Source of the DNA: Parapedobacter sp. SGR-10 | GTDB lineage: Bacteria; Bacteroidota; Bacteroidia; Sphingobacteriales; Sphingobacteriaceae | Assembly: GCF_011030405.1 (NCBI RefSeq) | Contig: NZ_JAAJTJ010000017.1 | Span: 23,526-87,525, forward strand | Direction of reading: 5' to 3' | Length of the DNA stretch: 64,000 nucleotides | Part shown: positions 25,534 through 33,276 of the stretch, piece by piece | How the letters are laid out: each line of letters begins with the position of its first letter | Numbering within the stretch: position 1 is the first letter of the stretch | Notes under the pieces: model-generated | The model's input: only the letters and a program-made list of their open reading frames with translations | Database searches by the model: none | What the model was told of the DNA's origin: nothing | Translations under genes and position numbers: made by a program

Positions 25534-26388
25534 ATGAAATTAATACGTTACGGAGAGCCGGGAAAAGAAAAAATCGGTGTACAGATCGAAGGCAAAAACT
25601 ATGATGTTTCTGCTTTTGGCGGAGATTATGACGAACGTTTTTTTGAAGAAAACGGTTTAGCACGCTTAGAACAGTTTGTTAAGGCAAATGCAGGTAAATT
25701 AGATGAAATTCCGAACGAAACACGTTTGGGTGCCCCCTTTGTACGCCCATCCAAAATCGTTTGTATCGGTCTGAACTATAGAGATCATGCAGAAGAGACA
25801 GGAGCTACTATCCCCAATGAACCCATTATCTTCATGAAATCTACTACAGCATTGGTTGGTCCGAATGATACGGTGGTCATCCCGAAAAATTCGGTAAAGA
25901 CCGATTGGGAAGTCGAGTTTGGTGTCGTCATAAGTAAGAGAGCTACTTATGTAGACGAAAAAGATGCCTTGGATTACGTAGCAGGCTATGTGCTGCATAA
26001 CGATGTGTCCGAACGCGAATTCCAGATCGAAAGAGGAGGTACCTGGGATAAGGGAAAGGGGTGTGATACCTTTGCGCCTATGGGGCCTGTCTTGACGACT
26101 GCTGATGAGATTCCCGATATCAACAATGTACGTCTGTGGCTCAAAGTCAACGGAAAGACCTATCAAGATGGCAATACGAGCAATTTGATTTTTTCTGTGC
26201 CCTATATTGTATCCTACGTGTCCCAATTTATGACCTTGCTGCCGGGCGATGTGATCTCGACGGGGACTCCGGCAGGAGTAGGGCTCGGATTCAATCCGCC
26301 AATATACCTAAAAGCGGGTGATGTCGTCGAATTGGGGGCAGATCACCTTGGTGTACAACGCCAGGAAGTTGTAAACTGGCAGTCATAA
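25534..26388 (+). CDS. FAH-family hydrolase, 2,4-diketo-3-deoxy-L-fuconate hydrolase-like
   Basis: A cytoplasmic enzyme of 284 residues of the fumarylacetoacetate hydrolase superfamily. The N-terminus MKLIRYGEPGKEKIGVQ and the length match the subgroup that cleaves 2,4-diketo-3-deoxy-L-fuconate or rhamnonate to pyruvate and lactate; related enzymes are annotated as ureidoglycolate lyases. Core motifs are VCIGLNYRDHAEETG, the metal-binding DWEVEFGVVISKRA, GTWDKGKGCDTFAPMGP and DVISTGTPAGVGLGF. It stands alone, but an L-fucose-type cluster remnant lies 5 kb downstream, which makes that substrate plausible. The assignment to fuconate is inference. Confidence 0.85.
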   Translation: MKLIRYGEPGKEKIGVQIEGKNYDVSAFGGDYDERFFEENGLARLEQFVKANAGKLDEIPNETRLGAPFVRPSKIVCIGLNYRDHAEETGATIPNEPIIFMKSTTALVGPNDTVVIPKNSVKTDWEVEFGVVISKRATYVDEKDALDYVAGYVLHNDVSEREFQIERGGTWDKGKGCDTFAPMGPVLTTADEIPDINNVRLWLKVNGKTYQDGNTSNLIFSVPYIVSYVSQFMTLLPGDVISTGTPAGVGLGFNPPIYLKAGDVVELGADHLGVQRQEVVNWQS

Positions 26389-26392
26389 ATAT

Positions 26393-26434
26393 GTCTATGG
26401 TGGAGACACGCTGTGCCGCGTCTCCACCGTAGAC
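26393..26434. repeat. GTGGAGAC-type palindrome, copy 2 (variant)
   Basis: Imperfect inverted repeat with 18-base arms and a six-base loop, four bases after the FAH stop codon. Core GGTGGAGAC and GTCTCCACC. Confidence 0.8.
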
Positions 26435-26491
26435 AAAATACCTCATCTACATTTCCCAAAAAATTGCTAGCTTCGCTTCTTTACGATTGTT

Positions 26492-27367
26492 ATGATAGCG
26501 CAGCAAGAAAATAAGAACAGGCTTCCTTTGGTTTTCATTGGAAAAGCATTTCTGTTTATCCTACTGGGATTCCTTTTCTATTACGAAAGCTTTCAAGGCC
26601 AGCCTGCTTTACATCGTATGATGGTCGGGCTCAATTCTTTTTTGGTGCCGAGCTTGGTTGTGTCCATTATCCGTTTTATCATCCTTTCGGTGTACAATGC
26701 GCGGCATGCGAAAGGATCGGTCAGGGGAAATTTTGTATTGGGCATCAACCGAATGGCGACGATGCTGAATGTTGTATTCATCATTGTAGGTATTATGGTG
26801 GCCTTTGGTATCAATCCTTTGGAATTTCTGACCAGCCTTACCATTGTAGCGATGGCTATCGCTGTCTTGTTCAGGGATTACATCACCAATATGCTGAGCG
26901 GCCTGTTCATCATGTTTTCGGACGAACTGTCCGTAGGTGATCGTATCAAGGTGGGGGAGCACAAAGGCCGTATTATAGATATTACCTTCGGCCATATCCA
27001 GATACAGAACGAAGAAGACGACATCGTAATGGTTCCGAATAACCTGGTTTTCACGAATGCCATGGTCAACCTGTCGGCGCATCGTTCCAATCTTTTTACG
27101 GTCAAGTTTGAGTTGCCTTTGCAGACTGCTTCGGCCGTACAGCAGTTGGAAGAAGAGATACGGAATGTCATGAGAAACCATCCTAACCTGGCAGAAAGCA
27201 ACGAGATCACGCTACAGGTCGTCGAAATAGGAAAGGATTTTGTACGGTACAAAGTCGAACTGTACGCCATCAGCAGTAGTAACCGGATGCACAAAAAGTT
27301 AGAAAACGAGCTCTTGCGGCATATCCTATTGTACGAACATGATCAATTCAAATCTTCCGCACCTTGA
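26492..27367 (+). CDS. MscS-family mechanosensitive channel
   Basis: A small-conductance mechanosensitive channel of 291 residues. Three to four membrane segments occupy about residues 12-135, the last being the pore-lining helix (FLTSLTIVAMAIAVLFRDYI). The MscS beta domain follows (DELSVGDRIKVGEHKGRIID, then IVMVPNNLVFTNAMVNLS), then the C-terminal alpha/beta domain. It opens under membrane tension to release solutes during osmotic downshock. The last 20 bases overlap the end of the convergent pantothenate kinase gene. Confidence 0.92.
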   Translation: MIAQQENKNRLPLVFIGKAFLFILLGFLFYYESFQGQPALHRMMVGLNSFLVPSLVVSIIRFIILSVYNARHAKGSVRGNFVLGINRMATMLNVVFIIVGIMVAFGINPLEFLTSLTIVAMAIAVLFRDYITNMLSGLFIMFSDELSVGDRIKVGEHKGRIIDITFGHIQIQNEEDDIVMVPNNLVFTNAMVNLSAHRSNLFTVKFELPLQTASAVQQLEEEIRNVMRNHPNLAESNEITLQVVEIGKDFVRYKVELYAISSSNRMHKKLENELLRHILLYEHDQFKSSAP

Positions 27368-28307
27368 CATTTTCTACAAAATGGTGTGAACCTTTATACA
27401 GGATCAGATCAGCCCTATATTTGGTTGGAAGGATGTTTTCATGCAGATTGGGTTTGTTGATCTCGTTCCATATCTCATGGGCCTTGTGCCTGCTTTGATC
27501 CAGTGTCAGATCTGCATATTTATGAAAGTAGGAGTTGGGATTCTGAAAAGCCGTGACGCGCAATGACTCAAATCTATTGATATACCATGTCAAGATGTCT
27601 TTTTCGAGTGCATCGACATAGATCGAAAAATCAAAAAAATCCGACACGAAGACTTTATTGCTATTAGGCGAGCGCTGGGAATTGACCTGCAGTACATTGA
27701 TCCCTTCGATAATCAGTACGTCGGGATTGTAAAGAGTCAACCGCTCGTGGGGAAGTACGTCGTACTCTAAATGTGAATACAACGGTACAGTCAACGATTC
27801 TGCGCCGGATTTGACGGCAGAGAGAAAACGAAGCAAGAGCTTTGTATCGTAGCTTTCGGGAAAGCCCTTACGATTGAGTATATTTTTCTGTACCAGTACG
27901 CTGTTGGGGTACAAAAATCCATCCGTTGTCACCAGATCGACCTTGGGTTTATCGGGGAGCATCGACAGTACTTTTTTTAATACCCGTGCCGTGGTACTCT
28001 TTCCCACGGCCACCGAACCGGCTATACCGATGATAAATGGGAGTTTCTGTTGATTCCGACGAAAGAAGAGGTTGTTGTCGTCGCGAAGTGTACCGTAATT
28101 TTTGATATGGAGCTCTATCAAATGTGCCAAAGGGAAGTAGATATCCTCAATTTCCTGCATATTGAGCGGCTCGTTCAGGGCGTGCAGTTGCTCCAGGTCC
28201 TCCGTATGCAGGCTGTGGTTGAAATGACCATTGAGGTTTTTCCATTCCTGCCGTGAGAACTCCTGGTATGGACTGCTCAATGCCTGCTCTTCTAGTATTG
28301 ACATCAT
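27348..28307 (-). CDS. coaA: Pantothenate kinase, type I
   Basis: A cytoplasmic enzyme of 319 residues that phosphorylates pantothenate in the first step of coenzyme A synthesis. Walker A is GIAGSVAVGKSTTARVL (near 93-109). Further family text: DGFLYPNSVL, RKGFPESYDTKLLLRFL, PLYSHLEYDVLPHE, DVLIIEGINVLQVN and YVDALEKDILTWYINRFE. The length and motifs fit the bacterial CoaA family, which is feedback-regulated by CoA. The C-terminus overlaps the end of the convergent MscS gene by 20 bases. Confidence 0.95.
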   Translation of the reverse strand: MMSILEEQALSSPYQEFSRQEWKNLNGHFNHSLHTEDLEQLHALNEPLNMQEIEDIYFPLAHLIELHIKNYGTLRDDNNLFFRRNQQKLPFIIGIAGSVAVGKSTTARVLKKVLSMLPDKPKVDLVTTDGFLYPNSVLVQKNILNRKGFPESYDTKLLLRFLSAVKSGAESLTVPLYSHLEYDVLPHERLTLYNPDVLIIEGINVLQVNSQRSPNSNKVFVSDFFDFSIYVDALEKDILTWYINRFESLRVTAFQNPNSYFHKYADLTLDQSRHKAHEIWNEINKPNLHENILPTKYRADLILYKGSHHFVENVKVRKI

Positions 28308-29660
28308 GTTGAATTGTTAAGCGTGCACCTGATTTAGATAAGGTGGTTTACATTCACGAACCAGTCTGCCAGCTGGCGGAGAGTTCCTTCATGCAGCGAG
28401 AACAAATATATATGAATAATACCTATAGTAAAAAAAATATTTATAAGTAATTCGGTTTTATCTCCGTTGTACTTTTGTGAAGCACTGTCCATCTCTCTGA
28501 GTTATCGTGTGTACACATCTTTTTATCTTGCTTGTTTATAGTTTTTTACATCAAATATCTTGTCGTATTTATCCCATTATTTGTCAATATTTTGTACAAG
28601 CAGTTCCGTTATAGGTCACTGTCCCCCTCTAAAGGGCTACCGTGTACCCAGAAACAGGACACTTCAATGCATAAGAGGGCATTAGATCCTATGTTTGCAC
28701 TGGCTTTGTTAAATGCTATCCCTCTCTGGAGAGGGGCGCACAGGAAAGAGGGGTGGGCAGGGAGAGGAAAGAAGTCAAAACATACTGAAAATAAGCTTTC
28801 TTGAGTAATATCCTCCTCCTACCCCCTCCATAGGGGGACATTGGCCTACAGCATTTATGCTTATACAGATCGACATACAAGTAAGAAATGAGGCTACAAA
28901 AACAGTGCAGGCAACAATTTTTCATGGCAATAAATATAGGTTGAGTTAATGTCTTTTAGTTCTTAGGCTGGATACTTTTTAAAATAATTTGTGAAAATTA
29001 AAAATAGTTTATATTTTAAAGAGTCACAGTAAAATATACTGTCTCCAGTAAACCAATTGTTATTATAATAAAGGACGTTAACTGTAGATGGTTATTTAAA
29101 ACCAAATATAAAAAGCACCAATATTGTTGTTGGGTTTAGAACTATGGAATAGGCTTAAAAGCTTCTATTCCCAGGCTTTACACAATGCATCGGCCATAAC
29201 AAAAAATAAGCAGATGAAAACATACATTTTACAGTTTTGTCCACCCTAAGTTGATGTTTTGTGAAGTCTTCTGGAATTTATCATGGTATTTGGTTGAAGT
29301 GTATCGAGTCAAGTTGTAAGCGTCAACGGGTGACGGATGAGTCGGGATAGTCGAAAACTTATTAGGACGGGGCACACAGACGTTTGTGGGAATGACCAAA
29401 AACGATGTTAAAATAGGGCATAAAACGGTTGCCCGGCCGAAAAGACATAGACTGATATTACACTTTTTTGATCTACGACTTTCCTTGTAGCAGGGAAGTA
29501 CTTTTTCACGATTGATTCAAAGTCTAACTCTGTTTCTCTGATGTCCATAATTACTATGTCTAAATTGATACTTATTTACTAATCTTGACACAGTTTATTT
29601 TACACTCTCTCGGGATGACAAAATGCCAGACTTGTAGCACTTCTTAGACACTTCCTTAAT
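28308..29660. other. Gene-poor region of about 1.35 kb
   Basis: No frame holds a recognisable protein. It contains three short GC-rich pyrimidine/purine clusters (near 28620, 28720 and 28815) with mutually complementary CCCTCT/AGAGGG and CCCCCT/AGGGGG words, flanked by very AT-rich DNA (28980-29160). A TACTTTTG promoter-like box lies at 28470-28477 with nothing convincing behind it. One 46-codon frame on the minus strand (29408-29548) is listed separately. The region may be decayed DNA next to the damaged fucose cluster. Confidence 0.5.
29408..29548 (-). CDS. Possible small ORF, 46 residues
   Basis: Starts with ATG at 29548 and reads MDIRETELDFESIVKKYFPA at its N-terminus, ending in GQPFYALF. 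The composition is protein-like, but I recognise no family, there is no clear promoter, and the length is within chance expectation. It could also be a fragment of a larger lost gene. Confidence 0.2.
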   Translation of the reverse strand: MDIRETELDFESIVKKYFPATRKVVDQKSVISVYVFSAGQPFYALF

Positions 29661-29686
29661 GTGGGCGAAAGATATTTCGCCCCTAC
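29661..29686. repeat. GTAGGGGC-type palindrome, copy 1
   Basis: GTGGGCGAAAGATATTTCGC and the following CCCTAC form an inverted repeat 29 bases beyond the 3' end of the AraC remnant (which reads towards it). Same family as 41549, 42732 and 61054. Confidence 0.8.
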
Positions 29687-29714
29687 ATTTTTGTATAGAT
29701 ACAAATCCAAAGAA

Positions 29715-30518
29715 CTAAAGGGACTGTTTCCAGAACATTTCCCGGTAGGCTTTTGGCGTATTCCCTGTGATCGATTTGAACGCTTTGTGAAAGCTCACAA
29801 GATTGTTGAATCCCGATTCATAGCAGGCCTCTTTTATGGAACCATGCGTATTCCCCAAAATCTTCTGTGCATTGGATATCCGGAGTTTCGTTACGAAGTC
29901 CGTTAATGTCCGTCCGGTTTTTTGCTTGAAAAACCGACAGAATGAATTTTTGGTCATTCCGGAGAGATCGGCGACTTCATCCAGATGGACGTGTACTTTG
30001 TAACTGTCGTTGATAAAGCCCAATATGAGGTTCATGCGGTTCATATCGTCATCGTGGTACTGTATGTTGTAGTCCGCGCTGACCAGCTTTTCCTTGTCGG
30101 GGTGCTGGTCAAAGATATGGAGGGTGTGCAACAATGCAAGGATGCGCTCCAACCCGGAGGTCGCCATGAGACGGAGGAATGAGTTTTCCAGGTTTTTGTC
30201 CGAGCATCTGCACATGATGCCGTCTTTTGAATATTCTATGAGCCTACGTATAGGACTAAGTTCCGGCAGGCTCCAAAATACCTGTCCGACAAAATCTCTT
30301 AGGAAATGTGCTACCACGACATTGGCCCTGGTATCAGATTCAGGCAGGAGGTACTCCTCGTCGAACAACCAATAATGGGGAACATTGCTTCCGATCAGCA
30401 CACAGTCACCTGCTGAAAAGGGGGTGATGCAGTCACCGATAAAAAAGGTTCCCTTCCCCTCCAAAATCAATATAAATTCAATTTCATCATGGTAGTGCCA
30501 TACATTATGGTTTTGCGG
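29715..30518 (-). pseudogene. AraC-family regulator, N-terminus lost
   Basis: This is most of an AraC-type transcription activator. The cupin-like sensor domain is recognisable from NVWHYHDEIEFILILEGKG onward, including DCVLIGSNVPHYW, and the C-terminal double helix-turn-helix is complete (VHLDEVADLSGMTKNSFCRF, FVTKLRISNAQKIL, EACYESGFNNLVSFHKAF). Homology stops at about 30516, where the other strand becomes a short-chain dehydrogenase. The frame stays open for about 60 codons further (to ATG 30692), but that extension is only the antisense of the dehydrogenase. Relatives should have 20-40 more residues before WHYH. It is probably a nonfunctional remnant of the regulator of the sugar cluster, although a protein with a foreign N-terminus could still be made. 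Confidence 0.8.
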
Positions 30519-31020
30519 GATAGCACATGTAGGCAACCTGGAAAACTGTTCGGCTGAAGATTTTGAGCGGATATTCCAGGTCAATGTCAGAGGAGTGTAC
30601 AATGCGCTGTATGCTACCGTTCCTTTGATGAAAAAACAGGGAGGTGGTGCTATCCTAAACCTTGCTTCCATCGCTGCATGGGTAGGGATCACCGACCGTT
30701 TTGCTTATTCCATGAGTAAAGGGGCTATATTTGCCATGACGCTGTCCGTAGCTAGGGATTATATAGCGGACAATATCCGTTGCAACAGTATCTCTCCGGC
30801 ACGGGTACATACACCTTTTGTGGATGGCTTTATTGCCAAAAATTACCCTGGTCAAGAACAGGAAATGTTTGGTAAACTTGCTAAGTCACAGCCGATAGGC
30901 CGTATGGCAAAGCCGGAAGAAATTGCTAAATTAGCCTTGTTCTTATGCAGCGATGATGCCGGGTTCATTACAGGAAATGATTATCCAATTGATGGCGGCT
31001 TTATTAAACTGAACAATTAG
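30517..31020 (+). pseudogene. Short-chain dehydrogenase, N-terminal third lost
   Basis: The C-terminal two thirds of an SDR oxidoreductase. Homology begins at about 30517 with GIAHVGNLENCSAEDFERIF and continues through ILNLASIAAWVG, the catalytic YSMSK, NIRCNSISPARVHTPF and GNDYPIDGGF. The Rossmann N-terminus with TGxxxGIG and the NNAG motif (about 85 residues) is missing, and the frame hits a stop at 30493 without an ATG. The protein would lack its cofactor site, so the gene is dead. The closest function by text and context is 2-keto-3-deoxy-L-fuconate dehydrogenase. It abuts the AraC remnant with no bases to spare. Confidence 0.82.
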
Positions 31021-31087
31021 TCAGTTATCAGTAAGGATAGTCGGTTTTTTAATTCATAATTCATAATTCATAATTTTTAATTCTCCA

Positions 31088-31915
31088 ATGCGTATAGATT
31101 CCCATCAACATTTCTGGATATACAATGTAGAGCGGGACGCTTGGATCACGGATGATATGTCTGTAATCCGACGGGATTTTATGCCTACGGATCTAGCCCC
31201 ATTGCTCAAGGAAAATAATATAGACGGTGTCATCGCTGTGCAGGCAGAACAATCCCATCAAGAGACACAGTTTTTGGTAGATTTGTCTGCCGTGTATGCT
31301 ATGGTGAAGGCGGTGGTCGGTTGGGTCGATTTAGCTTCGGGTCAAGTGGTGGAACATTTACGGCACTTTTCCCAATACCCGATTGTCAAGGGCTTCCGCC
31401 ATATCGTAGAAGGAGAGGAAGATCCGGACTTTTTGATGCGTCCTGCTATACAGCGAGGGATAAAAGCCTTGACAAAATACGGATATACTTATGACTTGTT
31501 GATTCGTCCACGTCATTTTGAAAGTACATTGGCTTGTGCAAAGGCAAATCCCGACCAACAGTTTATCCTCAACCATATGGCGAAGCCGGATATCAAACAG
31601 AAGGCATTTGATGAATGGGCGGGATTTATTGCCGATTTGGCGGCTTTTCCGAATGTCGCCTGCAAGGTCTCCGGACTAGCGACCGAAACTGATTGGATGA
31701 AGTGGCAACTGGAGGATTTTGCGCGGTATATAGATCATGTCATAGCGCGATTCGGTAAGGATAGAATTATGTTCGGTTCGGATTGGCCGGTGTGTCTGCT
31801 GTCGGCATCTTATGCAGACAATATGCGTATCATGGGCAGTAGACTGAGCTCATTTACGGAGGAAGATCGGCAGGCTTTTTTTGGTGGAAATGCGGTTAGG
31901 GTTTATAATATTTGA
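31088..31915 (+). CDS. Amidohydrolase, L-fuconolactonase-like
   Basis: A cytoplasmic enzyme of 275 residues of the COG3618 amidohydrolase group, which opens sugar lactones such as L-fucono- or L-rhamnono-1,4-lactone. Motifs: MRIDSHQHFWIY with the HxH pair, GVIAVQAEQSHQET, VGWVDLAS, GFRHIVEGEEDPDFLM, ILNHMAKPDI, NVACKVSGLATE and FGSDWPVCLL. The reading frame is intact and of normal length. It follows the broken SDR by 67 bases that include three copies of AATTCAT. With the next gene it would perform lactone hydrolysis in non-phosphorylating L-fucose breakdown. Confidence 0.88.
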   Translation: MRIDSHQHFWIYNVERDAWITDDMSVIRRDFMPTDLAPLLKENNIDGVIAVQAEQSHQETQFLVDLSAVYAMVKAVVGWVDLASGQVVEHLRHFSQYPIVKGFRHIVEGEEDPDFLMRPAIQRGIKALTKYGYTYDLLIRPRHFESTLACAKANPDQQFILNHMAKPDIKQKAFDEWAGFIADLAAFPNVACKVSGLATETDWMKWQLEDFARYIDHVIARFGKDRIMFGSDWPVCLLSASYADNMRIMGSRLSSFTEEDRQAFFGGNAVRVYNI

Positions 31916-31916
31916 G

Positions 31917-32086
31917 GGCAAGGAGCAAGGATTAAGGAGCAAGGAGTAAGGATTAAGGAGCAAGGAGTAAGGATTAAGGAGCAAGGAGTAAGGATTAAGG
32001 AGCAAGGAGTAAAGATTAAGGAGTAAAGATTAAGGAGTAAAGATCAAGGATGAAGGAGTAAGGATTAAGGATTAAGGAATAAGGAC
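31917..32086 (+). repeat. Tandem AAGGATTAAGGAGCAAGGAGT repeat tract
   Basis: A 21-base unit (AAGGATTAAGGAGCAAGGAG plus T) recurs about four times, then decays into shorter AAAGATTAAGGAGT units, filling the gap between the lactonase and dehydrogenase genes. The strand is almost free of C. Units are nearly identical, which suggests recent expansion by slippage. The same words appear at 13504-13580. Confidence 0.85.
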
Positions 32087-32113
32087 TATATCTCACTACT
32101 AAATACGCACAAC

Positions 32114-32902
32114 ATGGATTTACATTTAAAAGATAAAGTTGTCATTGTCACCGGTGGTGCCAAGGGCATCGGCAAAGGGATTGTGCTGGCTCTGGCCGAA
32201 GAGGGAGCTATTCCTGTTATTGTCGGGCGCACACAAGCTGACAATGAAAAAGCCAGGGCGGAAGTCGAGGCATTGGGCATACAGGCTTTAGCTTTGGAAG
32301 CTGAGCTTTCTGACCCCTCTGCTTGCGAGAAAGTTGTTCGTGCTGTTATGGAAAAATACAATCGTATAGACGGACTGGTCAATAATGCGGGCGTCAACGA
32401 TGGAGTAGGTCTGGAAAATGGTAGCTATGAAGGTTTTTTAGCCTCCTTGCATAATAATGTTGTTCATTATTACTTGATGGCTCACCATGCCTTGGGGGCA
32501 TTGAAAGTATCTAAGGGTGCCATACTGAATATCACCTCCAAAACGGCCGAGACAGGACAGGGAAATACGTCCGGGTATGCAGCATCCAATGGTGGGCGGA
32601 ATGCATTGACAAGGGAATGGGCGGTGGAATTATTGCCATTTAATATTCGGGTGAATGCTATCATTGTCGCAGAAGCTGCAACGCCACAATATGACCGTTG
32701 GATAAGCACTTTGGACAATCCTGAAGAAACATTACGGAAAATCCATGACCGTATCCCATTAGGGAATCGGATGACGACCGTCAACGAAATCGCGGATATG
32801 GCCATCTTTTTGCTTTCTGACAGATCGAGCCATACTACAGGGCAGCTTATACATGTGGATGGAGGATATGTGCATCTGGACCGATCGCTGATTCGGGATT
32901 AG
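32114..32902 (+). CDS. SDR oxidoreductase, L-fucose dehydrogenase-like
   Basis: A complete NAD(P)-dependent short-chain dehydrogenase of 262 residues. Motifs in order: VTGGAKGIGKGIVLALAEEG (cofactor site), GLVNNAGVNDGVGLE, ILNITSKTAETGQGNTSGYA with a catalytic-serine-like position, the Y-x3 segment GYAASNGGRNALTREW (the usual lysine of YxxxK is replaced: YAASN), NIRVNAIIVAEAATPQY, and the C-terminal GQLIHVDGGYVHLDRSL. The wording of the N-terminus and the SKTAETGQG block match SDRs annotated as L-fucose dehydrogenases in bacterial fucose clusters. The N in place of K is part of that pattern as far as I recall, but I cannot verify it. Confidence 0.85.
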   Translation: MDLHLKDKVVIVTGGAKGIGKGIVLALAEEGAIPVIVGRTQADNEKARAEVEALGIQALALEAELSDPSACEKVVRAVMEKYNRIDGLVNNAGVNDGVGLENGSYEGFLASLHNNVVHYYLMAHHALGALKVSKGAILNITSKTAETGQGNTSGYAASNGGRNALTREWAVELLPFNIRVNAIIVAEAATPQYDRWISTLDNPEETLRKIHDRIPLGNRMTTVNEIADMAIFLLSDRSSHTTGQLIHVDGGYVHLDRSLIRD

Positions 32903-32914
32903 TCAATTAAAATT

Positions 32915-33120
32915 GGTAATTATATATTTCTTTAACCAAACTTTGTCGTCATTTCGATGAGGAGGTACGACGAAGAGAACCGAACGAAGTGAGCTCTACG
33001 AAGTAAAATCTATGGCCAGATAGTACATTAATCCAATTCATCCATAGATTTATCTGCGATGAGCTCGCATTGCTCGGTTCTCCTCATTCTTCGTCGAAAT
33101 GACGGGCTGGTTGCTAAAGT
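32915..33120 (+). repeat. Dispersed palindromic element, copy A (about 205 bp)
   Basis: The element starts GGTAATTATATATTTC and holds two long arms: GAGAACCGAACGAAG...CTACGAAG, then after a variable centre CGATGAGCTCGCATTGC...GAGGAGAACC read on the other strand. Its reverse complement recurs at 50152-50358 with only the centre and a few bases changed. It carries no reading frame of note. The terminal sequences are imperfect inverted repeats. Confidence 0.85.
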
Positions 33121-33141
33121 ATATAATCGCCTTAAAATTTA

Positions 33142-33220
33142 TGGTAATTATATACTTTCTTCATGACCAACCATAAATAACGTCGTCATTCTGACCGGAT
33201 CCGCCAGCAGGAATCTAAAA
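33142..33220 (+). repeat. Partial second copy of the dispersed element end
   Basis: GGTAATTATATACTTTCTTC followed by ACCAACC and CGTCGTCATTCTGAC repeats the left end of the element at 32915 in degenerate form, then stops in a GGAATCT half-site. Confidence 0.6.
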
Positions 33221-33276
33221 GCTATTCCCTATCTTTTTTACAATGGTTTTTGTCGGATTTCATTTACTTTTGTGCT

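Noticed and set aside
28532..28804. Open frame of 90 codons in the gene-poor region
   Set aside because: The N-terminus is hydrophobic by AT richness, and the second half translates the GC-rich palindromic clusters; no family resemblance.
30519..30692. N-terminal extension of the AraC frame
   Set aside because: It is the exact antisense of the SDR remnant and has no cupin-like features, so I treat it as an accident of the fusion.
31917..32086. Possible CRISPR array
   Set aside because: The units are contiguous 21-base repeats without unique spacers, and there are no cas genes.
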